This document shows, piece by piece, positions 48,886 through 61,200 of a DNA stretch of 64,000 nt. The number at the start of each line of letters is the position of its first letter. The stretch's first letter is position 1. The notes beneath the pieces are model-generated. The model was not told where the DNA came from. It did not search any database and saw nothing but the letters and a program-made list of their open reading frames with translations. This stretch comes from Monarcha castaneiventris obscurior (lineage: Eukaryota > Chordata > Aves > Passeriformes > Monarchidae). Location: contig JAMPIT010000417.1 in NCBI GenBank assembly GCA_026261815.1, positions 7,163,501-7,227,500 of the forward strand, read 5' to 3'. The translations under genes were made by a program, and so were the position numbers.

Positions 48886-51393
48886 CACTACTTATTACTA
48901 GACTAAAAGTTATGAACAAAGGAGAAGGTGAAAGATTAGAGAGGAAAAAGAAACCATGGTAGGAAAGGTGTCAAGAGAAGGGATTATTACAACAGGAAGT
49001 AACAGAAAGAACATTTTGGACAAATTGTTTACACAACATTGTATCTTTAAATATATATACCATGTAGGGTGGCTAATTAGCTGTTGTTAGTTCTGTAACC
49101 AGGTTTAAATTTTTCTTGATGTGTAATGAATGAAAAGAAGTCTGAAGCATGTTTTACTGGGAAAGTGATTTACAAGCAATGCAGAGCATGAGTGAGCAAA
49201 ATCATAATATTTTCTAAACTACCAACACCAAGCCATAAAATACACATTTTAAAATATTTCAGAGATGAGCATTAATGTAGTATAAAATCCCTCACTTCAG
49301 CAGTGCAGGTCTCAGAAGACAAGTTGAGAAAGAAAGGGGAAAAAAAAAAAAAAAAAGCACATGCAAATCAAATATTTCAGCTTAAACATTAAGCTTGGAA
49401 GAAATACATTTCAACCACACCGTGCTGGACCTACAACATCACCCATGCAGATGCTGAATTTTGAAGCACATCAGCCCTTTTCCTTACTGTCTGGAACATG
49501 CCTTGGCTATCTTGATGGAACCTTCAAAAGTAAATGGCTTGAGAGTCTCTCTGTTGATCATGGCCAGTGCTCAAATTTTTCTCATGTGAATCTAACACTC
49601 CATTCTGCTTAGCATAAATTCTAAAATATCGCCTTAGGAATTCTGACAATGGCCTCCACACTGAACTGGAATACTAGAGCAGAAGAGAAGGCTATTTTAC
49701 CACACATGTGGAATTAGCATTTACAGGCCCATAGCTATTTTACTGACAGCAGACATCTCAGAAGACACAAGGTGTGGCACCTAGATTTAGAAGGAACACA
49801 GATATGTACGGACAACTGAATTTGGACTTTTTCTTCTCAAGCCTCTTGGGGATGAGACAAGATGCAGTGGACAAATAGGAAGGCTTCAGGCAGAGGAACA
49901 GAAATAATGCTAGGAAAGTGTTGGAATGAGAAAGAAGTGCAAACACTGACCCAGAAACTCCAAAAAGAGACTTTCCACAGACACATACAAATTTAAGCAA
50001 AACAAACTACAGTGCTGAACTCAAACAGTTCAATTGCTGCCCAATGCATCAGTTTAAATGAAGGCAATGTTACTTGATGGATGACAGTGTACTCCACAGC
50101 TCTTGACAACCATTCACTCCTTGACAAGACCTTGGAGAGAACTGAAATTGCAGGATGTTCTTCTGAACATGGGAGATATCACTGGTATTGATTTCCCTTG
50201 TTTAATTTTGTAGCTGGCTTTGCAGCTTCTGCATACTTAAAAATCTCTAAGAATTCTTTTGCTGACTTCCAAGAATTCATCAGGTCAGAGGGAAAAATCA
50301 TAAGTTTGGACTTAAAATCTAGAATTAAGCAGCTACAAATGTGCAGCAAACAAAAAATTTAGGCATAGGACAAAATATTAACTAACAATATCTACTACCT
50401 ATCATTATGTAATTATACCAGTTCTTTTGACTGGTTTAACTACAACAGCTCTGCACTAAGACAGACCTTAAAATACAATGTGATTTAAATCCCAAACATT
50501 GTTAATTTATCTTTTTTAGCCTTTCATAAAATTTGCAGTCTCCTTTGTTTTTTTTCTTCCAGCAGATCAAGCATGGCTATTGGAATATTATGTCTATCAA
50601 GTGTAGCCTGATTCTCATTTAGAAACAAAACAAAAGAGCAAGCCATTGTCTTAATTTGGAATGAAACCTAAACAAATAATTTCAGAGACTCAAGAATGAT
50701 TTGTCAGGTTTTCCACTCATTTTTTATTTTGAAGTTCTTTGTTTCCTTTCCAATGTGAAACAAAACACAGAAACGCTGGAACAAATCGCCCTCTTCCCCC
50801 AGTAATTCTGGTCTACTTTTTCAAGACTAAGAGAAAGGGGCAAAACAGAGATCAGACAAACTTTTAGATGCTTATGTGAATTAAATTACCAAGACTTTAA
50901 AGTTGTGCCAGTGTGAGAGCAGCGTGAAAGAATTTGGACTTCTCTGATATGCTCTTTCTTTGTTGTGACAAAAAGAAGCAGACAAGGATGTGGGCTATTC
51001 TTTTTTGGTTTTTTGACAGCTTTTCTTCTTGTTGTTATATTGTCTTCAAGAAAGATAAACAAAGACAAGACAAGTATGAATTTCAGGGCACTTCCTGAAG
51101 AGCTTTGTGTTCAAACTTGCATCCTGTGCATCATCAAGAAACTGCTTTCCACTTCTACATGTCTGTGTCTGTTAATCCACCCACATTGCAGTCCTATAAG
51201 ATCATACACATTTATGTCACTCAAAATTCTACTGCTTCCAGTTATATGTCAATCACAGTTACTCCCTGAATACCCTGGGTGGCTGTCAATCTGTTACCAG
51301 AGCAGAATCACTTTCACCTACTGTGAGAATTTATGCTTTTCATCATGACTGTAGAACAGAAATATCCTTTGCTAATAACAGGTGTTGGCAGTG
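48886..51393. other. Non-coding DNA, nothing recognised
   Basis: A 17-A run lies at 49340-49356. The longest frame (127 codons, + strand, 50965-51348) is unrecognised and its start is not an ATG, so I treat it as chance. Confidence 0.5.
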
Positions 51394-51440
51394 TAGAGTC
51401 ATAGAATGGTCTGGGTTGGAAGAGTCCTTGTCCTGACATA
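51394..51440 (-). mobile_element. Very short CR1 LINE 3' tail
   Basis: TAGAGTCATAGAATGGTCTG followed by GGTTGGAAGAGTCC is the antisense CR1 terminal tag plus the first bases of the 3' UTR. Similarity ends after about 45 bases, giving an extremely truncated insertion. Confidence 0.82.
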
Positions 51441-53259
51441 CTCAAGGGTTATTTACCATTGCTTCAGTTGTATTTTCTTTCTCATCATCATCCTCTAAGC
51501 AAGTTACTTTTATTCTAGGATAGAAAAAAAAAGCCTTATTTCCCTGTTCAACTGCTGTCAGCAGTGCACTGATAAACCCAATCTATTTAAACAACTGGTG
51601 GCTTGCTGTAGATTTTAAGCCTTTTCTGTAAAGGGAGATAAACATCTCAAATACTACATGCTTGGATACTAGTTGTGTGTGTTATCAGCCACTACATAAG
51701 CAGAGAAACCTGTTAGCAATTTCTGTTTCTACTTTTAAAAAGCAAACCAACTCCAGGGAGGCAGTTAACTAGAAATTCACTTTAAGAAAACAGACACAAA
51801 TTGACTTCACTGGGTCAATGCCCCCTCATTTCACAAGAAGACTTGGCCTACCATTTCGACAGAGTTAAGAGATACCAGACCTGTCTCTGCATGACTTCAG
51901 ATATACTTCACTGACACATGATGAAGCTTCCATATCAGGTATGAATTTCCTGATAAAGATTATATTCCCTTCCTTAGGTACTTGTTATGCTCTGGGTGTG
52001 ATTACACAGTGTCTTCTCCCACTCCAGCCATGTCTAGCCCTTTCATAGCCTGTTACACAATAATGCGATGCAGCTCATTTAGTTTAATTCTTAAGGGCAT
52101 TAACACAAAGAATATGATAAAACACAAGGCATTAATTAGAAGCACTATCAACAGCAGCTAAACTGTCAATTGGATAAAAGACAGCCCATCTTAAAACGCA
52201 GCTTTTCAGTAACAGTTATAGAAAAGCATTACAAATATTCTATATTTTCTAGAATAAATTTTTTCTAAGATAAGGGCAACTAAAGATGCCCTTTAGTTGA
52301 TCAGGTCTACTAAACAGGTCCTCTTTTTGTTTTAAAGGTGATCAGAGATGCCTGTGAGTGCTCACTGAAGGATGCTGTCTTCTTGATCTAACAACACAAA
52401 GGAGGATCAGCTTTAGTTGCAGTAAAGGCACTGGTGATATTGCTACATGCTGCAGGGGAAACATCCCACTCCTCCGAGCCCTTGTTGCAGAGGAGAGAAA
52501 GAAACAGTCAATTTTTGTGTGTGTGTTAAATATCTGTGTCTCATCATCTGAATTTCTCGTGGCTGCACAGGCAATCATCTCCTGTCTCAAGCGTTTTACA
52601 AACATTGGCACTTAGGCCAGCTGGTTCATTACACACAGATACCAGTCAAATACGTTGCAATTTGCAACTCCCTTGCCCTTCTTCCTCCTCTTACAGCTTA
52701 AAATGGATGAAGATATCCTCATAACACTCAGAGTGAGTTGTGTATGAGCATTCGCTGTGTCATTTATCATTTCTGTATTTCTTTCTCATCCTGACTCGGT
52801 AGCGTTCAGTGAAGGTGAGCAGAATGCTTCCACTCCCACAAGATCATCACTGTTTTGCCAGAAGCTCTGCAGATGAAAGGCCACCGGTGGTTAACAATGC
52901 TGTCAGTGGTGCCTAGAGCGAACGTATGCTGTTTAAAATGTGCACAGCTTGAACAGGACGTGGAGCCTGCTTAATGCAGGATCTTCAGCTTCCTGAAGTA
53001 TAGCAAAACAAGTCTGTTTTGAAAGTTATTGATTAATGAAGTAGCAGTATAGATAGCAAAGCAGGTCCTACCCCATATATTACGATATATATGTAAAAGT
53101 AAATTCCAGTCTACTGGGAAGAAATTATATAATAAAATGGGGATTTTGGAAGAGGTTTGGTTTGATTCAGACAACTATTCACAAGAGCAGATGCACTTTG
53201 GACCTGCAGATGTTAACGGCTTGTTCTTGAAATTTCTACCTCATGGTGTTGACGGTCCA
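51441..53259. other. Non-coding DNA, nothing recognised
   Basis: Overlapping frames of 60-90 codons on both strands near 52340-52720 lack recognisable similarity. No repeat family is seen. Confidence 0.5.
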
Positions 53260-53375
53260 CATAGAGTCATAGAATAGTTTAGATTGGAAAAGACCTCCTT
53301 GATCAAGTCCAGACATTTCCCTAACACTGCCAAGTCCACCTCTAAACCATGTCCCTGAGTGCCTCATCTACATCA
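53260..53375 (-). mobile_element. CR1 LINE 3' tail fragment
   Basis: CATAGAGTCATAGAATAGTT opens the antisense terminal tag. GATTGGAAAAGACCTCC, CTAACACTGCCAAGTCCACC and CTAAACCATGTCCCTGAGTG follow the CR1 3' UTR in order. It is truncated after about 115 bases. Confidence 0.9.
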
Positions 53376-56300
53376 GCATTACATTGTTGCACACAGAGCT
53401 CTTTGCTTGTTCATAGGGATCTTTTACCTTTACACTTCCTAGCTTCTCATGTTCAAAAGTATATCACTACATTACATATTGCAAAGTAGAGAACAATGCA
53501 CTGAAGTATGAAACTCAGCCTCTAGAGACATCCAGTACACCACGGGGGGGCATTTTCCAAAGATGATGAAGACTGGTTTGGGAAGGATGTGTAGCAGGGG
53601 AACTTTTTTGGAAGCAGGCAGTTTTAGGGAGAGAGGAGCAGAGGACAGAAAAATAGAATCAAGGATCAGAGCCAGCTAACATAAAAGGGGATTTAAGGCC
53701 AGGATGCCTGAAAGGAAAATTCTTATGTTTACTGAGAATAAATTATTGTTAATATTTTTAAGATCCGTTTTGCACAGTGTTAGCATAATGGAAGCAGTCC
53801 CTGAAACTGAGTTTTCTGTACATGGATTTCTAACAGCTGACAGGAGCTTAAAATATCTTTTTATGTAGGAGCAGTTCAACTTCTCCCCAATATGTTCTGT
53901 GCTTTCCTTCCTTCTACTTCACTGGGAAATCACTCATCTTCTTTGAGGACAGTCCACCTCTGCCTCCTGCTGCCTTATCTCCTGCACCTCCAATCAAAGT
54001 CCTCTGGAACATCACCATTGATGTCACCAGCAGATGGCTAGGACAATACATTAAGGCATGGGGTGAAAGAAGTATTTGCAGTGGGAACTAGTCAACTATC
54101 AAGAAACCAAGAGCCTATTTTCATGGCAAAATGAATTCTTGTTTCCTTAGAGATGAAAAATGAGGAGGAGTCAGATGAAGGAAATCTCAGTGATTAGAAA
54201 GTGAATTGCATTTAGAATTTTTTTTTATGTATTCAGTGAGATTTCAGTAACTGTTTACATTCATAATGAAGACATGAAATTGAAGATATGAAACTGAAGG
54301 CTTGGCTTAGCTATAAAATTGGTTTTAGGTATGCATACAGGAAATGTATACAGAAGAAAAAAATCCAATTGAATTTTATTCCTTTCCTCTGACTATAAAA
54401 ACATAGGAGAATGTGTTACTATTAATTGTGCATATAAAGCAGGCTGTAAATTTCTTTCCAAAAAGTCTGTGAAAAAACCGTGGGTGGAGGTGGTGGTGCT
54501 GCAATGACAAAAAGGTTCAATTTTACTCCTGTTAATGCAATAAGTCATCACAAAAGCTGCTGCAGTAAAAACCAGTTAAAGAACCAAAAGAATGGGAAAA
54601 GCTTAACTATACATAGCACTGCAGTCCTCTTGCATTTATCCTGAAGAAAGAAATAATCTTTCTATCATATTAGAAAGCCTTCAATAAATTGAATTGAATG
54701 CAGGAAATTGTCACTCTGTTTTATATATTGTTGCTTATATCTGTTATTGTAAATTTGACTGTATCACATACAGATTCCTGCCCTCACCACACAAGAAAAT
54801 CAGAGATCAGAATCTAGCCAGAGGGAGGGATTCAACATAAATAACCTAACAAATTAATAAAAAAAGCAAAGCACTAACAGGTCATCTGCATTAATTATAC
54901 TTCTCCTCATGAATCTCCTATTGCCCAAATTTTATACATTGCCATCACTTGGTATTAATTGCAGACGGGATCATCGGTGTCACATACTACTGGTTATATT
55001 ATCAGCATCTAGGAAGCAAACAGCTCTGCATCTAACTGCTAGACACACATTCACTTGGCAATAACCTCGACTAAATCAAGACATTGTCTTCTCCAAACTA
55101 TTTGTTACTGTCTTTTTGGTGGAGATTATGACCTGTACACTTGAACCTTGCAAAACAAAATATATGAATAGTTTTCACATGCTTCAGTGTGAAGCCAGCT
55201 CATTAGCTTAAAGAGGTGGTGGTGTTTTGAGGCAATTTAGCTGACTTATGAATATCACACCTGCAATGTGAAAAGGTGTTTTTGTGTTACTAGAAATAGG
55301 GAGATTGTAAAATATTTTAAAATTATTATAATTTTTTTCATGTTAGAACTTGTATTTTGGCAGGTTATTATAAATTAGGCTATTGGTCTTGATTTTCTAT
55401 CCTTATCTTCAGTAATCATTTTTTGCTATACATTTTGTTCCTGATTACCACTATGGTAGGAAAGCAAGAACTCTAGGAAAAAAGCCAGTGATGAGGAAAG
55501 TAATTTTCTTAAATAATGGCTTGTACTGTGGTAGCACTTAGACTCCTATGAGGTCTTCATTTTGCTGTGAGCCATGATTTAAAAATCAGTCTTTGAAAAG
55601 CGTAATTTTGTTTTGTGAGAAGGCAACAGGCAAATCGAGAGGAGAGGAAGGGAGCAGGTGACACGATTTTGATTAGATTCATGAACAGCAGAATTGTCTG
55701 CGGCTGCCTGAACAGTTCTTGCCTGAGTTGCAGCTTACTGGTGAGTACCTAATTTCATTTCTAGAAACAAGAACAGTACAAACAAGAATATTTCTTTTTC
55801 AGTCAGATTTTCCCTGCTGACAAAATGGTGGAAAACCAGCATTGCTCTCATGTAAAGTCATTCTAGCTTTGCAAATGCAGCCCCCAAAGCCACTCTTTCC
55901 TGTGCAGTCTAGTAAGTGCCGTGTGTATTCCCTTACAAATGCCATCTCAGAACCTCAGCTATATCCCTTAAGAACAGAGAAAAGGTATAGTTCAATTTTT
56001 AATAAGCAGCAGCCACCTGAAATTGGTGCAAGCTTCTTAGCTCCAGATAAAACTACAGCAGTTAAACCACAGTTAAAACCTCAAAGAGAGAATGGCTGAG
56101 AATCAGAGGCGCATCCAAAAAACCTGCAGATTTAATTGACTCTCCTGATACACTGTAAGCAAGGTATGACTACAGTCATAGGAAACTTAAGTAACCTTTA
56201 TTTTGTTTTCTAGATCTTTCTGTTCTTTGAAAACACAATTAATTTTGTTGCTCGCATTTCCCATGCTGGAGGTTTGCTACCTGCGGTGCATTGCAGTAAA

Positions 56301-58075
56301 ATTCAAGGCTGGCCTCTTTAACAAAACAAAAAATGGGTTATAAATGAAACTGTCGTATTTCCCAGGGGTAACTTTTGGAACAGATCTAGCAGCTTACTTT
56401 TGCCTTTCTCTGGCACCAGCTGCCACCAGAAAGCCTCCAGAACACAAGTTTCCCTGCCTTAAATTAGTCATAGCAAAGCACTTGAATTTTACTTCCTTTT
56501 AAACTGCCCTGCCCTTCAAGAAAACCTACCACGAGCACTGGAGATGGCCCCCAGACATGATACAGAGATGGCATTTTTTGATTGGTTATGACTGAAGTGG
56601 AGACTTCTCTGCCTCTATTTTTTCCCCCAGCATCTTCAGTGACTGCTCTGTAAAAACAGCTCCGAGTTTGCCAGCAGGCATCCCTTTGAAAGGAGGAATA
56701 GCCCTAAAGCCTGGGCCTTGGAACAGAGTTGCAGTGAGAAGTCATTCCTTCAGCTGCATTTAGAGATGCAACTTTTTTCATGTACCAGAACACTAAAGAA
56801 GTAATTCTGTGTTTGAATGTCAGATTTCTACCCACTGCAAGTTGAGGCAGGTCAGACCTGCAGCCTTTCCTGTAAATACTCTGCTCAGACTCAGCACAGA
56901 TGAATTTTGGTAGTCAGACCACTGGCCTTGTCTTCCAAGCTTTCTCTGAGAACAGACAAGTTTAAAGCTGAAAGTGCTGCTTTCATCAAGGTGAGCAGTA
57001 AGATTTTTTTCATCTCCAAAGTATCCAGAGCAACTTGACTTTTCTCTGACCTAAACCAGATTCAGCTACTGAAACTTCTTGTCTAAATAAACACACTGTC
57101 CTACCATTCCCCTTGACCTAGTCATACTCTGGGGGTTTTTTCTTCTTTTAAAAGTTGCCATGGATTTATTAAAAATTTTGGCTTTATTGGAACATCAGTG
57201 AGTTTTGAGTATGCAATTTTTTCTTAATTAATTTTCCCAGCCCATGAGACATGAAGGATGCTTGAAGATGACAAGCATCAAATTCATTGACTCTTGTCTA
57301 AGATGCAACCAAAGCTTCTCACAGCCTTAGGAGCAAAGAAAAAACAACTTTGAGATACTCAGGCCCTAACTAGCAGGCTGTACTGCAGTAGTGCAGCAAT
57401 AAGAGGACTGCATAAAGCAAAATTATATTGCTTTTAGGTTTTCTACGTCTCCTTGCTGGCACCCAGCCCATTTCTAAGCTCTGTCACAACAATTTCTATG
57501 AGTTAGTTTTCCTTAATGTCAGAGTAGCAGATGAGCAATTAATTCTTTTTTATTTAATTTTGAAAATGAAAAAAAGGTGAGTAGCAAACTCTTCAACTAC
57601 ATTATAGGCAGTTTTTGCAAGCAAAGGAGTCAGATCTATTGCTGTTTAGATAAAACAGAATATATTTCTTCTGAGGTAAAGAAAACAAAAACTAAATTAT
57701 TTTTAAACATTAACTCCCTGACAGTGTAAGTGCAGTGAGCTGCTCTGCAACTTGTACTATGAAGCATTTAAAATAATTTCCAGGTACCTTTGAGAGACAG
57801 AACTGAAAATAACTGTCTAAACAGCCAAATGCTTCCATCCTCAGTGTTGGGACTAAAGATGCATTTTCAGATCACATCCACAGCATTGTGCTTCTCTGAA
57901 AAAGACTCTCCTCAGTTACACCTTTTGGTGCATAATATAAAAAAGAAGGTCTGAATTGACCATTGAGCAATACTTCACAGCTAAATACAGAGCCAAGCCT
58001 TCCTTTAGTTTTAACAGGTCTGTTAAATGCAGAGATCTGGTGTGCAGAGAGCATTTGTTCAGCCTGCTGACTTCC
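53376..58075. other. Non-coding AT-rich DNA
   Basis: No frame exceeds 85 codons, and no repeat family or CpG cluster is seen. The stretch at about 54880-55080 (GCATTAATTATAC, GGTATTAATTGCAG) carries homeodomain-type cores and could be regulatory, but AT-rich DNA yields these often. Confidence 0.5.
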
Positions 58076-58290
58076 TGTGGGTGTTTGGGGATCTGCAGCA
58101 GGGTGCAATGCAGGGTGCCCTCAGCTGCTGCCAGGGCAGGGCGAGTTCACCCAGCCCAACGCTGCGCTGCGCAGAGGAGCTCGTGAGGATGCAGAAGCAG
58201 CAGTGCCACATCCACAGACGGCTGTCCCAGGGCTAAAGAGCCCTGCTCTTTCCATGCAACCTCCTGTGCACAGCTCTGCCTCTTCTGGCT
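58076..58290. other. Short GC-rich patch with several CpGs
   Basis: The patch is clearly richer in GC than its surroundings, with about six CpGs between 58140 and 58210 (ACGCTGCGCTGCGCAG and neighbours). Overlapping frames cross it on both strands (up to 119 codons on the + strand from a non-ATG start), none recognised. It could be a weak CpG island, a decayed retrocopy or an unrecognised exon. The evidence favours none of these. Confidence 0.35.
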
Positions 58291-61200
58291 GTGAGCCAGG
58301 CATGAGGAAGCAAGTACAGCAGTGCATAAAATCCAAACGTGAGATTTGTCTCTGGGATCTCTGTCCTTGCTTACTGAATTCTTGCTACACAAATGGCTGG
58401 CCACTTGAACAGATCTGGCTCCTAAGATATATTTAAGATCATGGATCATGGCAAGTCACCACTAGCTAAGATCTTGCAGTCGCAGAAAGATCATTGAACA
58501 TGGATAAAAACCCGTTCTCCCTTTTTTCCACCCCCAGTGAAAAAGGGCTGGTATTATGGTTGCATGAACAATTTCCAGCTGTTTCCACATGCAGAACAAA
58601 AGTACTTTCCTTTGTCTGATCCAAACCAAGTTTTTTCACTTTAAAAAAAAAAAATTAAAGTTCAATTCAAACCAAAATAATTTTTTCCTTGTTCTAGGCA
58701 TCTTTAACCAAAATTAAAGCAAAGAAAGGGAATGACTATGAACCTTAACAAATGTGTTCACTTAAGCGTTCACGACTACAACACAGTTCACGACGTAACT
58801 ACAGTTATCCCACTTCCCAGATTAGTGCCAGGCAATTAATCCCCAGTTTTTGGCTCAGTAAATATTTCAGTGGTTCCATGCAAAGTAGGAAAGTCAAAAC
58901 AGGAAATTCCTGAAGTGTATTTGTGTGCTAGTCTCATAGAGCCTCTCCCTCACATCTAGGATTCCCTTGTGGGTCTGGTAGATTTCTTGGGTAAGAAAAT
59001 TATTTTTCTTTTTTTAGATGATCCTGGGTGAAAATGGAGAACGCTAATTCCTTCAAATTCCCTGCCCAGCAAATTCGATGTTAATTCTCAAGTTGTTTTG
59101 AAACAATAAAATTAATTACTGAACAAAAAGTCATCAAACCTTTATCTCTCTACCCACTAGACAACAAGATGTCACCAAAGAGGAAAAGTACCCAGGAACT
59201 AACGTTTGTAGTTTATACTGTCAGTAAGATTAATTTCATTACCTGTGGGAAAACCAGTAATTTATGCCAGCAGGCATCCAGCTTTGTGTTCAAATAGTAG
59301 GACTGTTGTAAGGAGTAATTTTTATTCCTGGTCACGGATAAGTAAGTTGTGGCAGGCTTCTCCTGTCCATCACAATACCATCTACACCTTGTGGTTGGTT
59401 TCAGCTGTTGCTCCTCTCTCAGATCAGAGTGTAGGACCCTTTCTTACCCCTGTAGATCATGGCCACCGACTTCTGCTTTATTTGAACATGTGGGCGTTCA
59501 TTTCATTTTAGCACCTATGATGCACACAACACCAACCTCCAATGTTAACCACACTGTTACGAAGTCTGTGCTTCTGTTCAGCTCAAAGAGGTGTGAACAA
59601 CTGATTTGTCACTTATTACATCAGAACCGGAGCCTTTTTGTTAGAGTTTCTAACCTCTTGGCTACTAGAAAGCTTTCATGGTCAGGTGGCTGCTTCAGGC
59701 TGGTAATTTGGGCAGAAAGTGAAGCAGTCCAGGGAGTCTTGCCTTCCACCCTCAACTGTGAATAAAGACAAATTGGCAATGACTTTTACCTTTTTGTTGA
59801 CACATCACATATCAGTGAAGAAATTCACTGTACTACAGTGCAGAGGGTTTGCATTTTCATTTGTTCAGCCCAAGGTAGGCGACTCTGGACACTTCAGAAG
59901 CTGCCAGGAGAGTTTGCTGAAGCCTCATAGCACCTGCAACAACTACAAGGGCTGTTTGAGCATGGGGCCTGCCTTTGGGGCCCACGTGGGAGCAGCACTC
60001 AAGCAGGAGGTGACGGCAACATAGCAGTTCCAGGGAAGGAGGCAACACTGGGAGGTCTTTGCCCAGAGAACGGAGGGCCCTGCGTGGGCAAGATGGCAGA
60101 GTGTTATTTACAGCACTTTCACACTCCTGGCTTGTGATAGACAAACAAACCTGTGCTTCTCACAAGTGCGGAGCATGTGAATGTACTTGAAAAGAGCATT
60201 TGAGGCTTCACGTGCAGTGAGAGGCTGAGAGCAGCTGCCCCAAAGCCTGCTGTGAGCACTCGGTAAGGCTCCAAAACCCTTCTGGTCACAGAGCAGCAGG
60301 TCTTACCCAGCTCCTCCTGATGCCTCTGGCTTACGGGAAGACCTTTTCTACTGAGAGAGACAAAAGATGCCTTTTCAGTGGGAGCTCCTGCATCCCTTTG
60401 AAACAACTTCATATTTTCCCTGTTATTTGCTTCCTGTTCCCAGAAGAGGATATTGCTTGAATATCTTCAAGCAATTATATTTTTTTTTTCCTGATACCAC
60501 AAAATACACCTCTCTCCCGCCTGGTTGTACACTTCACATCCTGTTAAAAAGGGTATATGCTCACTGTTATAAACACTTATTTATTTGCTTTGCTTTTACC
60601 GCCCATAATTGTTTTCCAGTGTCCCACTTTGCTGGCTGGTGGTCCTGCCTTTAACTGAAACTGAACACACTTCTTTTTGATAGCCCACTAATCTTTCCCT
60701 GCAGCACTGTCCACCGAGTCCCAAAGAGATGATAACACTTCTTGTGTTTTTGGTTTACTCTGAGTACACTTTGTCAGAATTAAATTCCTGCCAAACAGCA
60801 GAATCCGTAAGAACCACAGCCATTCTTCTAAAGGCAAGGGATTGTCTTGGCTTTTTTTGTTTGTTTTTCACAACATAAATAACTTTACATGTGGAGGGGT
60901 TTTTTTTGTGTGGACTCTGCCTTTTCCATTTCCTCCAATATCTTTTCTTACAGCACTTTGAACTTTCTTGAAAGAATGCCCAACCTTTTCCTAGCAATGA
61001 GTCACTAACTTTATGACTACCTGTTGCACACCAAAAGTGTAGCAGAGCAGTTTTTGCTGTATAGACGTATGTTTAAACCTGTCTAGGTCTCTCTCTCAAA
61101 CCGAATAAAATCGACATCTCAAGGACACAATCCATAAGCTGTTGTATGGGCAACCAAACTTCTTCTCTTTCTAACCATTAGTTTTGGTTCTCTGGTGTCT

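Noticed and set aside
49340..49356. 17-A run considered as a retrotransposon poly-A tail
   Set aside because: No polyadenylation signal or transposon sequence precedes it, and CR1 elements end in an octamer tag rather than poly-A.
50965..51348. + strand frame of 127 codons with a hydrophobic start
   Set aside because: It begins at a non-ATG codon and the hydrophobic stretch comes from a T-rich tract. No family is recognised.
59349..59765. + strand frame of 138 codons
   Set aside because: Non-ATG start, no known domain, no splice context. Within chance length.
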